Program-made: the position numbers and the translations under genes | In this document: piece after piece, positions 1 to 7,068 of the stretch | Position numbering within the stretch: position 1 is the stretch's first letter | Layout of the letters: every line of letters begins with the position of its first letter | Source of the DNA: CAZLMG01 sp964560765 | GTDB lineage: Bacteria > Bdellovibrionota_B > Oligoflexia > Oligoflexales > CAZLMG01 | DNA length: 64,000 nucleotides | Reading direction: 5' to 3' | Assembly: GCA_964560765.1 (NCBI GenBank) | Contig: CAZLMG010000006.1 | Location: 1 to 64,000 of the forward strand | Notes under the pieces: generated by a model | What the model saw: the letters and a program-made list of their open reading frames with translations, nothing else | The model's database searches: none | What the model was told of the DNA's origin: nothing

Positions 1-60
1 AACTGGCGCCCGACACATTAAAGAAATGCCACAAACTTCCGATCTTTGCTGTGAACATCT

Positions 61-1356
61 TTGCCTTCGGAAGAATTTCCATTGGCGGCAGATGGAACCT
101 TCTCGGCGAAGATCCGTTCGTATGCAAGAGATGGCGAGGATATAAAAAATGGTCGTGCTCCGGATGTTTCCTGGGCTTTGGTATTGCGAAACGACACAGT
201 GTTTGCAACCGAGCGCATGGCGGGAATCGAGCGCATCGTGAACATCCCGGGTGCAGGCGAGAGCGCGCTCGTTGGCCAGAGACCGGCGGAATTAGCAGCT
301 GGTGCCAGCGTCGATCTGGGTGATGTCGATGCCGAGGGCAAGGCCGAGACGATGCTCAGTGATTTAGATTCGCTGTTTGCTGATGAGTCCAATTCTGCCT
401 CCGTTGCTGACATCGCCAAGACCAACCGATCCCTGGGCACCTTGGTCAACGTCGTTGCCAACGCCAATCCTGAGGCAAAAACGTATTGGGAATTCATTCC
501 ATTTTTTAGCTGGGGGGGCGCGGCATCGGCTGTTAAGAATGTCTACAGTCAGCCGGCAGACGTGGTTTACGATAGTATGGGGGTTTATATCACGGTGAAC
601 GATCCGGAAAAGCTGACCTTCGATGAAGTGTGCAGTGAATCGTCGGTCCTACTGGAAATCGTACCGCCGGCCGATGTCGCCTACGGCGAAATGACTTTCG
701 GGCCTAACAATCCCATCAGCAATGCAGGCCACTCCGCGATCGCAAGCAATGCCACGAGCCACAGCACCACCCGTGAGTGTGGCAATCAACATGATTCGAC
801 GAGTGGGCCCTTGTTTGTGCGCAGCTTTTCGACCGATGGTGATCGTTTCCTTTTCAACACCACCATTGACGACACGCCTCCCGAAGGCGCATGGAGTGTG
901 CACAAGGATGGAACCTCGATTGCTCAGTTCAATCTGAGTCCGGCGTCTCCATTCGACTCCGTAGGTCATCCCGTTGTCTACATTCCCTCGTTGAAAGTCA
1001 CGACGGATCAGAGCGGCGTTATCACAGCCGTGCACGTCAAGTTCTATGCCTTTGAATCAGGCCAGTTTGTGGAAGTCTCCGACCTGACCGCTTTCCGTAA
1101 GGTCGTGACCTCCGTGAATTATGGTTTGGATGATTCTGATGGCGCATCGGCGGGTGGTCTGTCCTCCATGCAACTGTATGAGCAGTTGGCTTGGCCGGCA
1201 TCTGGAGCCGAGTTTTCGACAACAGAGATTCCTTACGAATTCCTTTACGCCGATCAGACCAGCGAAACCAAGCTGGTCGCCGGTTCGATCAACATTTCCT
1301 ACGATATGTATGGCAACCGATATCGGTTCGATTTTCGGCATGCGGTCTCAAACTAA
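61..1356 (+). CDS. Exported/surface-type protein of unknown function, 5' end missing or shifted
   Basis: Not recognised as a named family. The open frame ends in TAA at 1354-1356 and can be entered only at a TTG at 61, because TGA lies in the same frame at 52-54. There is no Shine-Dalgarno in front of that TTG and no signal peptide, although the protein looks secreted. It opens in mid-domain with an ADGTFSAKI beta-strand pattern typical of Ig-like or carboxypeptidase-regulatory folds. A helical stretch follows (LFADESNSASVADIAKTN), and then a Ser/Thr/Asp-rich beta-type C-terminal half. The other plus-strand frame reading VNIFAF at 51-68 runs into this region, so a one-base shift near 58-66 would join an upstream part to this frame. 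I therefore treat it as the C-terminal part of a gene that either continues upstream of the window in another frame or is frameshifted. Confidence 0.6.
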   Translation: MPSEEFPLAADGTFSAKIRSYARDGEDIKNGRAPDVSWALVLRNDTVFATERMAGIERIVNIPGAGESALVGQRPAELAAGASVDLGDVDAEGKAETMLSDLDSLFADESNSASVADIAKTNRSLGTLVNVVANANPEAKTYWEFIPFFSWGGAASAVKNVYSQPADVVYDSMGVYITVNDPEKLTFDEVCSESSVLLEIVPPADVAYGEMTFGPNNPISNAGHSAIASNATSHSTTRECGNQHDSTSGPLFVRSFSTDGDRFLFNTTIDDTPPEGAWSVHKDGTSIAQFNLSPASPFDSVGHPVVYIPSLKVTTDQSGVITAVHVKFYAFESGQFVEVSDLTAFRKVVTSVNYGLDDSDGASAGGLSSMQLYEQLAWPASGAEFSTTEIPYEFLYADQTSETKLVAGSINISYDMYGNRYRFDFRHAVSN

Positions 1357-1551
1357 ACGCATGTGCTGCTCAGCGTCCAACGTTCGAGCAGCGCATTGCT
1401 CAACTGTCCACGAGGTGTTGTCGGGCAGGACGTACTCGCCATCTGCTGCATCAACAATAACTGCTCGATTTGGAATTCTGACGCAGGCGGAACCAAAGCG
1501 ATGGCAGGTGCACCGCAGCAAATGACGAGTTCTTGGATTTCCAACTCGGCG

Positions 1552-2352
1552 CTATTCTGCGCCAGTGCTGCCAGCCTCTACTGCATTGACGGCCAATAAC
1601 TCTTTCAGGGAATCCCATAACAGCAGACGGGCCTGGAGCGCCTCTATCGCGGCTGCCGTGGCCTCGTCCCAGCGCTGCTGATCTTGGTCACACAATTGCT
1701 CCAGCAGTTGCCGTGCCAATGGCCCATGGGAATCGCCATCCACCTCGATATGGCGCTTTAGATAGAAGCGGAATAGGGAGTTTGCAGGCAGCGGCAAATG
1801 CACGATCAAGCGCTGAAACATCTGCGGCACCAAATCTTCGCGGCCAAGTAGGAAGGAGGACGCGGATACATGCACGGGTGCTTGCACATGCGCAAATGTT
1901 GTTTGTGAAAATGCTTTGGCCGCTGCGGGCAGCGCTGAATTCATCAGCTGTTGAATCGCAGCATCAGGACTAGTCGCCGCATGCAGAGATTGAACCAGAG
2001 CAATCATCGGTTCACGATGGGCGCCGACTTCGGCCATGGCGCCGAGATAGATTTCAAAATGGCTGAGATAGTGCCCCGCTTCCACTTCGTCCGACTCTTC
2101 CGTCAGGACGATCTCGTTGAGAATGCGAACTGCGTGCGCTTGCGCTGCCGGCACCCACGGCACCGTGGTGCAGGTAAGGCGACGCTGCAGCGACTTCAGC
2201 AGGCTCATAAAATCCCAAACTGCGGCCACATGATGTTCCATGAACATCTGCAGGCCTTGCTGGTCGCGCACCGCTTCGTATACCGCATGATTCAAAAGTT
2301 GTTCGCGCAGTGGCTGAATTCGATTCTGCAGTGCATCAAAGTGGGTCGACAT
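1552..2352 (-). CDS. DUF3050 family protein (haem-oxygenase-like helical fold)
   Basis: About 266 residues, all helical in pattern. The family hallmarks I recognise are FMEHHVAAVWDFMSLLK, an LTC..VPW segment, and NEIVLTEESDE followed by SHFEIYLGAM. These supply the His and Glu residues expected of a haem-oxygenase-like helical bundle that could bind a di-metal centre. Substrate and role are unknown. I chose the ATG at 2352 (MSTHFDALQ), which has GAGGTG just upstream. An in-frame GTG at 2391 would add 13 basic residues with no ribosome site. The gene is divergent from the exported protein at 2581. The 228-base gap holds a TATACT at 2531-2536 that could be the -10 box for the rightward gene, but I see no good -35. 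No partner gene is evident nearby. Confidence 0.85.
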   Translation of the reverse strand: MSTHFDALQNRIQPLREQLLNHAVYEAVRDQQGLQMFMEHHVAAVWDFMSLLKSLQRRLTCTTVPWVPAAQAHAVRILNEIVLTEESDEVEAGHYLSHFEIYLGAMAEVGAHREPMIALVQSLHAATSPDAAIQQLMNSALPAAAKAFSQTTFAHVQAPVHVSASSFLLGREDLVPQMFQRLIVHLPLPANSLFRFYLKRHIEVDGDSHGPLARQLLEQLCDQDQQRWDEATAAAIEALQARLLLWDSLKELLAVNAVEAGSTGAE

Positions 2353-2580
2353 GGGCACCTCAGCGGTGAAGATTCGGCGACGGTCCAGCACCCATGCGGG
2401 ACCCTGCTCGGACGTGCGGCGTCCGGAAAATTCTATTAACCTTATGGAGTTAAGGGGAAAAAATCCCGCTGTCCAGAGGCATTTTTGTATTTGTCGCCGG
2501 CGGGGAGAAGGTTCCTAGATGGACCGATGATATACTGACCGTAAGTCATTCAAATTTTTAAAGAGACATGGAACTACGAG

Positions 2581-3984
2581 ATGTATCGGCTAATTAGAAC
2601 ATCATTACTGACCGGGTTGATCGCGCGGTGGAGAAGTCCTCTCCGCCCTTCTGCCTTGGCGCTTTACCTTTTACTCGTCTTTTCGGGCTTAGCCTCCGCG
2701 CAATTTCAGTCAAAGATCTATCTCCTGCCGCAAGCAGTGCAGGACCTGATCTATGCTGAGCAAAAACTGATCTCACGGGAACTTGACGAGCGGGTCATTG
2801 CCACTCCAAAAGAAAACTATCAGGATCCGCGATATGCGCCTGAAAATGGCGAAGTCTTTCAATTTAGGGGTTACTGGCTGGCGAAGTCACTATTCAACGA
2901 AGCGGCAACCCCAAATTCGGCGATGCCAAAAGACTTTCGTCGCAGTCGCCGAGGCCAACCAGAGGTCTTGTTTTTAGTCCACCCGGAGTCGGAGGAGTTC
3001 TTCAAAGATCTGACCGCGAAGGCAACGGAAACAGTCGACTATTATGCTACGTCCACCTCATCGTCGCGGACCATTCTCGCTTGGGCCGAGCAGGGAGATC
3101 CATTTTTTGCCAAGTTGAGCCTGGCGAAAGAAATTGGCGGCGTCGTGCGTACCATCCCATCGGGCGAGGTGGCCCGCTCCATTGGTACGGCCATGATCTT
3201 AGAGCAACTGAGTTCTAAGCTTCCTGAGTCGTTCCTGTTCATGCGTGAATCCTATGGACTGATGCCGAAAGGGATGGAGCGTGGTGGCATGATCATTCGT
3301 GAAATTTCGGATGTGCTGCAAACGCGAGGGCGCCGCCTTGTCCCCTTATTTTCTCTTTATGCGAAACCTAGCGACGGCGGACCAACTCTACTGGAGAAGA
3401 TGGTCGAAGCGAGCGGGCGGGATGGTGCCGAGTTTTTTGCCGAGCGAATATTAACCCCCTTTATTGCTCAATGGACAGAGCTTCAGGTGCGGTTCGGGAT
3501 CAGCATGGAGCCGCATGCGCAGAACGTTCTCCTCGAACTTGATCGAAATGGCATGCCAACCGGTCGATTCGTGCATCGAGATTTTGGTGGTTTCAATATC
3601 GATTTGGAATTCGCCCGGACGCAGCTCGGAATAGAAACAAGCAAACTGCCGACATTCTCGAATCTCAATACCGACTACCACCAGAAATTTCACCGGCAAT
3701 CCGTCGATCAGAGTCTAGGAATCTTTTTTAAATCTGGATTCCTGTACAATATCACCAAGCTCATGCGAGCCAGGGGCGTCAAACTCACGCGCACCAAGAT
3801 TACGAATGAAACTTGGAATCAGCGGACACTCGCCTTGGTCAACGAGTACCTGGCGGCTTATACGGGCGCTGACCACCAGCTGAAGAGTCTCGATGCGGTT
3901 TCGGCACAAATAGTCGCCGCGAGAAATCCTCACGCCAGCCTGGGTGTGTGCAAGGAGATGGCAGATCGAGCCAATCGCAATTGA
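2581..3984 (+). CDS. Exported protein with IucA/IucC-like C-terminal (FhuF-type) segment
   Basis: 467 residues. Residues 1-40 form a signal peptide: several Arg, then a hydrophobic ALALYLLLVFSGLASA with a likely cut after ASA. The rest has no membrane span, so the protein should be periplasmic or secreted. Residues about 225-340 resemble the C-terminal half of NIS siderophore synthetases (IucA/IucC). The run is GGMIIREI, then LVPLFSLYA, then the E-x-H-x-Q-N motif (E310, H312, Q314, N315) and H332-R-D-F-G-G about 17 residues later. In NIS synthetases these residues belong to the ATP/substrate pocket of a kinase-like fold. A cytosolic ATP-dependent enzyme with a signal peptide would be odd, so the fold may have been reused, or the exported form may act on something else. 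No siderophore genes are adjacent. The start ATG has only a weak upstream AAAGAG. Confidence 0.7.
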   Translation: MYRLIRTSLLTGLIARWRSPLRPSALALYLLLVFSGLASAQFQSKIYLLPQAVQDLIYAEQKLISRELDERVIATPKENYQDPRYAPENGEVFQFRGYWLAKSLFNEAATPNSAMPKDFRRSRRGQPEVLFLVHPESEEFFKDLTAKATETVDYYATSTSSSRTILAWAEQGDPFFAKLSLAKEIGGVVRTIPSGEVARSIGTAMILEQLSSKLPESFLFMRESYGLMPKGMERGGMIIREISDVLQTRGRRLVPLFSLYAKPSDGGPTLLEKMVEASGRDGAEFFAERILTPFIAQWTELQVRFGISMEPHAQNVLLELDRNGMPTGRFVHRDFGGFNIDLEFARTQLGIETSKLPTFSNLNTDYHQKFHRQSVDQSLGIFFKSGFLYNITKLMRARGVKLTRTKITNETWNQRTLALVNEYLAAYTGADHQLKSLDAVSAQIVAARNPHASLGVCKEMADRANRN

Positions 3985-4046
3985 TCGATTGCGGGCACGT
4001 AGAGACCGAGACCAAGTTCGGCTAGGATAGACATCGAATTTTAAGA

Positions 4047-4133
4047 TGGTACCAGCGGCCGGACTTGAACCGGCACATCCTTGCGGACGGTGGATTTTGA
4101 ATCCACTGCGTCTACCGATTCCGCCACGCTGGC
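4047..4133 (-). tRNA. tRNA-Leu, anticodon CAA
   Basis: Read on the minus strand this is an 87-nt class II tRNA with a long variable arm. The acceptor stem GCCAGCG pairs with CGCTGGT (G-U at position 1:72), followed by A and an encoded CCA. The D-arm contains GGTAGACGC. The anticodon loop TTCAAAA gives anticodon CAA, which decodes UUG. The T-loop is GTTCAAGTC. The chromosomally encoded CCA and an intact T-arm argue for a functional gene. It stands alone between the 2581 gene and the GNAT gene. No clear terminator follows on its own strand. Confidence 0.95.
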
Positions 4134-4229
4134 ATACAAGGACGAACGAATCGAGTCGGGAATAGTAACGACGGTCGGGGGGCCTGTCCAGAAAATTCCG
4201 CTGGACGGGATCCGTCAGGTAAAACTTTT

Positions 4230-4259
4230 CTCATAATCTCGATTGATCGAGATTATGAG
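4230..4259. repeat. 30-base near-perfect palindrome upstream of the GNAT gene
   Basis: Two exact 14-base arms (CTCATAATCTCGAT and its reverse complement) are separated by only TG. No T-run follows on either strand, so it does not look like a Rho-independent terminator. It ends 23 bases before the GTG start of the acetyltransferase gene, and the left arm contains CATAAT, a possible -10 box. A dimeric repressor operator overlapping the promoter is the simplest reading. A transcript hairpin is the alternative. The regulator is not identifiable from the window. Confidence 0.6.
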
Positions 4260-4282
4260 AGTTCTTAGAAGGATCGGGTCCC

Positions 4283-4816
4283 GTGGCAGACAACAAGAAA
4301 GTCGACGTCGTTCTGCGCCAGCTAACGCTGGCGGATGAAGCGGCATTTTTCCAGGGGTTGGCGGATTGGCCCGAGGCCGATCGGGAATGGCACACCTTTG
4401 TCTGGCAGCCGGGCATGAGCTTCGCCGAGCATTGCCGCATTCTGGAAAGGAATGCTCGCGGCGAAGGCCTGCCCCAGGGCCGAGTGCCGAGTTCCATGCT
4501 TTACGGCTTTGTCGGCGATCGCATTGTCGGCCGCGTCAGCATTCGCCACCAGCTCTCGCCGGCTTTGATGGAGCGGGGCGGCCACATCGGCTACGCCGTG
4601 GCGCCGGTCTTTCGCCAACGCGGATATGCGGCCTCCATGGTGAGCCAGGCATTGCCCATTTGTCGCGCACTTGGGCTCAGCCGACTATTGATCACGTGTG
4701 ATGATGGGAATCTGGCGTCGATCAAGATCATCGAGGGCATCGGTGGGCAGCTGGAAGGCCGCGTGTGGTTCGAGGCCGACGAGACCTTTGTGCGGCGTTA
4801 CTGGGCGGCCCTTTAA
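4283..4816 (+). CDS. GNAT family N-acetyltransferase
   Basis: 177 residues. The acetyl-CoA binding core is visible: HIGYAVAPVFRQRGYAASMV supplies the R/Q-x-x-G-x-A pyrophosphate loop (here RQRGYA). This is followed by LLITCDDGNLASIKIIE, where N-L-A-S-I-K matches the conserved Asn-x-x-Ser region of strand beta5/helix alpha4 in this family, and the C-terminus is RRYW. The substrate cannot be told from the sequence. The start is GTG at 4283, preceded by AGAAGGATCGGG. The 3' end overlaps the LysR gene tail by four bases on the opposite strand. The long palindrome just upstream suggests regulated expression. Confidence 0.9.
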   Translation: MADNKKVDVVLRQLTLADEAAFFQGLADWPEADREWHTFVWQPGMSFAEHCRILERNARGEGLPQGRVPSSMLYGFVGDRIVGRVSIRHQLSPALMERGGHIGYAVAPVFRQRGYAASMVSQALPICRALGLSRLLITCDDGNLASIKIIEGIGGQLEGRVWFEADETFVRRYWAAL

Positions 4817-5706
4817 GGGCGTGAAAGGGCCGGCCTTACGGCCGTAAAAGCCTCGCGCAGAACCTCGATCAGGACCCGCGTCTTTGGTGGTAACATCCGC
4901 CGCGTGGGGTAAACGGCGTGAAAGCCACCCTCTTCACTCGACCACTCGGGCAGGATGTTGATCAAGTCCCCGTCCTGGCATTCCTTGAGGCAGACGAACT
5001 CAGGTAGGAATCCAACGCCAATTCCAGCAAGGACCGCCTGCTTGGCGGTGAGCATATCGAACACCTTCAACCGAGCATGACTCTTTAACGCCACCTGTTC
5101 CTGTCCGCGCTGGACTCGCGCCAAAGTCCCGCCAAAGGTGATAAGCTGCTCGGGCGGTAAGTCCTCTAGGCGACGAATCTTGGCCAGGGCCGTTCCAGGC
5201 CTGGCAAAGAACCGCAACCGACTGACCGAGAGCTTCACGGCGACCAGTGTTGAGTCCTGTAGAGCGCGCATGGACGCGCGTATAGCCAAATCAAACCCCT
5301 CGTGAATGAGATCCACATAGCGATTGGATAGGTCCAGCTCGATGGACACTTCCGGATATCGTTGCAGGCAAGGGGTGACAACGTGGGTGACCAAAAGCGC
5401 CCCCAGATCGTAGGGGGCGCTGATGCGAACCTTGCCCCGCGGTTCCTCGTGGACGTCCTCAGCAGCAGCGCGAATGGCGTGGACGCTGTCGAGCAAGGAC
5501 GGGGTCAGCGATTTAATCTTTTCGCCGTGTTCGGTTAGTCGCACCTTACGAGTGGAGCGCTCAAAGAGGCGCAACCCAAGGCTTTCCTCGAGTTGGCTGA
5601 TCTTTAGACTGACGTTAGACTTGGGTATCTTCAGTGCCTTGGCGGCGGCGGTAAAGCTGCTCAGTTCCGCAACTTTATCAAATATAATCAGTGAGTTAAG
5701 ATCCAT
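4813..5706 (-). CDS. LysR family transcriptional regulator
   Basis: About 297 residues. Residues 5-60 are the winged helix-turn-helix: the AELSSFTAAAKAL helix, then the recognition segment IPKSNVSLKISQLEESLG, followed by LFERSTRKVRLTEHG. The rest is the periplasmic-binding-like effector domain in its CrgA-like form (GKVRISAPYDLGALL, IELDLSNRYVDLIHEGFDLAIR, VLAGIGVGFLPEF). The start is taken as ATG at 5706, with GGAC seven bases upstream, rather than the TTG four codons earlier. The gene diverges from the YceI gene, so that gene is the likely target along with its own promoter. The effector is unknown. Confidence 0.93.
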   Translation of the reverse strand: MDLNSLIIFDKVAELSSFTAAAKALKIPKSNVSLKISQLEESLGLRLFERSTRKVRLTEHGEKIKSLTPSLLDSVHAIRAAAEDVHEEPRGKVRISAPYDLGALLVTHVVTPCLQRYPEVSIELDLSNRYVDLIHEGFDLAIRASMRALQDSTLVAVKLSVSRLRFFARPGTALAKIRRLEDLPPEQLITFGGTLARVQRGQEQVALKSHARLKVFDMLTAKQAVLAGIGVGFLPEFVCLKECQDGDLINILPEWSSEEGGFHAVYPTRRMLPPKTRVLIEVLREAFTAVRPALSRP

Positions 5707-5832
5707 TTTATTGTCCAATAAATAGAACTATATGTTCATAATACAATGATTGTGCAATTAATGAAACGACCGATAAGCTGGGTATGTGACGGCGGTCGTC
5801 ACAATTCAGACAAGCAAAAGAAGGGGCCAACG
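5707..5832. promoter_or_regulatory. Divergent LysR/yceI control region
   Basis: For the leftward LysR gene there is a TTGCAC at 5752-5757 (read on the minus strand) spaced 17 bases from CATATA at 5729-5734, which is a reasonable sigma70-type promoter. An ACAAT-G-ATTGT palindrome at 5743-5753 overlaps the -35 end, the position expected for autoregulation by a LysR protein. For the rightward gene, CATAAT at 5737-5742 could be a -10 box but has no well-spaced -35. The sites are read by eye and unproven. Confidence 0.4.
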
Positions 5833-6441
5833 ATGAAATCAGCTCTATGGTCAGTGGCAGTAGCGGCGACGTTAGTCTCGAGTGGCGCTGCTGCAGAAGC
5901 ATTCCAAATTGACACTGCGGGTAGCAAAGTCGAGTGGACGGGCTCCAAGGTCGTCGGCGGCGGCCATGTCGGCACGCTGCAGCTGAAGAGCGGCGAAATC
6001 CAGTATGAAAAGAATGCGCCGAAGTCCGCGGCGGTGGTGGTCGATATGAAGAGTATCAAGAACAGCGACCTCACGGATCCCCAATGGAACAAGAAACTGG
6101 TCGATCATTTACATTCGGGCGACTTCTTCGATACCGCCAAGTTTCCCGAGGCGAATTTGAAAATTGCGAGTTTCAAAAAGGTCGACAAGGAAAACTACGA
6201 CCTTGAAGGTACCTTGACCATCAAAGGCATTACCAAGCCCATTCGGCTGAAAGCCAAAACCGTGGCCGAAAAGGACCAGATCACCCGCATCGTCGCCGAC
6301 TTGGAGTTTGATCGGACCGATTTTGAAGTGCGCTATGGATCGGGAAAATTCTTTGAAAATCTGGGTGATAAGATGATTTCGGACAAGGTTCAGGTCAAGG
6401 TCGAGTTGAAAACCAAGATCCCGCAGATCGCATCAATGTGA
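5833..6441 (+). CDS. YceI family exported protein
   Basis: 202 residues. A signal peptide (MKSALWSVAVAATLVSSGAAAEA) is followed by the YceI lipocalin-like barrel. Typical elements are FQIDTAGSKVEWTGSKVVGGGHVGT, HLHSGDFFDTAKFPEA, GTLTIKGITKPI and a final strand FDRTDFEVRYGSGKFF. Family members bind polyprenyl chains or other amphiphiles in the periplasm. The ligand here is not evident. The start is ATG 5833 with AAGGGG eight bases upstream. An open frame begins earlier at 5746 but would bury the signal peptide. Divergent from a LysR regulator that probably controls it. Confidence 0.92.
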   Translation: MKSALWSVAVAATLVSSGAAAEAFQIDTAGSKVEWTGSKVVGGGHVGTLQLKSGEIQYEKNAPKSAAVVVDMKSIKNSDLTDPQWNKKLVDHLHSGDFFDTAKFPEANLKIASFKKVDKENYDLEGTLTIKGITKPIRLKAKTVAEKDQITRIVADLEFDRTDFEVRYGSGKFFENLGDKMISDKVQVKVELKTKIPQIASM

Positions 6442-6510
6442 CATGGCGAGACCGTTAAAAATCTGTTAAGCAGACTCCCAAATGGGTTTTTCCACGAGGG
6501 GGTCACAATC

Positions 6511-7053
6511 ATGAAAACACTTTTGAAACTGGTTCTCGCACTGGCGCTCGTCATGACGACGATGGGATCGAAGGAAGCGGAAGCGCAATACTATCCACGA
6601 CCAAATCACAGTTACTACGTCTACAACGGTGTATATACCGGCTGGGGCTACTATCCCATCGTCGCCGGCTACTGGCCATGGACGTACTATAACTACCCAG
6701 CGTGGCAGCCTTATGGCTATTCGTACTGGGGTTACTGGAACTACCAGCCTTACTATTCCACCTTCGGTGCCATCTCCTACTCTCCGGCGACCGATCGCGT
6801 TGGCTTCTCCTACGGTACTGGCAACGCTACAGCCGCTATGCAGATGTCCAACGCTTATTGTGGGCAAGGTGATTGTGCGCCTGCAGTTTGGGTTCAGGGA
6901 GGCTGCGCCGCGTTGACCAAGAACCTCGCAACCAACCACATTTTTTGGGCCTATCATACGACTCGCGCTTGGGCTGAGACTTATGCTCTGAATGCATGCC
7001 GACGCGAGGCCGGTGCGGCGTGCGAAATTAAAGCTTGGGTTTGCAGCTGGTAG
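6511..7053 (+). CDS. Exported DUF4189 protein with Tyr/Trp/Gly-rich segment
   Basis: 180 residues in three parts. Residues 1-25 are a signal peptide ending in EAEAQ. Residues 26-85 are extremely rich in Tyr, Trp, Gly and Pro (WGYYPIVAGYWPWTYYNYPAW). Residues 85-180 form a DUF4189 domain, recognised by FGAISYSPATDRVGFSYG, AYCGQGDC and WVQGGCAALTK, with cysteines that should form disulfides outside the cytoplasm. The function of DUF4189 is unknown. The aromatic stretch could mediate wall or self-association (inference). A strong ribosome site GAGGGGG lies upstream of the ATG. Confidence 0.85.
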   Translation: MKTLLKLVLALALVMTTMGSKEAEAQYYPRPNHSYYVYNGVYTGWGYYPIVAGYWPWTYYNYPAWQPYGYSYWGYWNYQPYYSTFGAISYSPATDRVGFSYGTGNATAAMQMSNAYCGQGDCAPAVWVQGGCAALTKNLATNHIFWAYHTTRAWAETYALNACRREAGAACEIKAWVCSW

Positions 7054-7068
7054 TATCGAGGCACTTCG

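Noticed and set aside
1353..1544. 63-codon minus-strand frame just after the DUF3050 stop
   Set aside because: It starts at TTG without a ribosome site, shows no family pattern, and runs into the end of the gene on the other strand. A second frame in the same stretch reads equally well.
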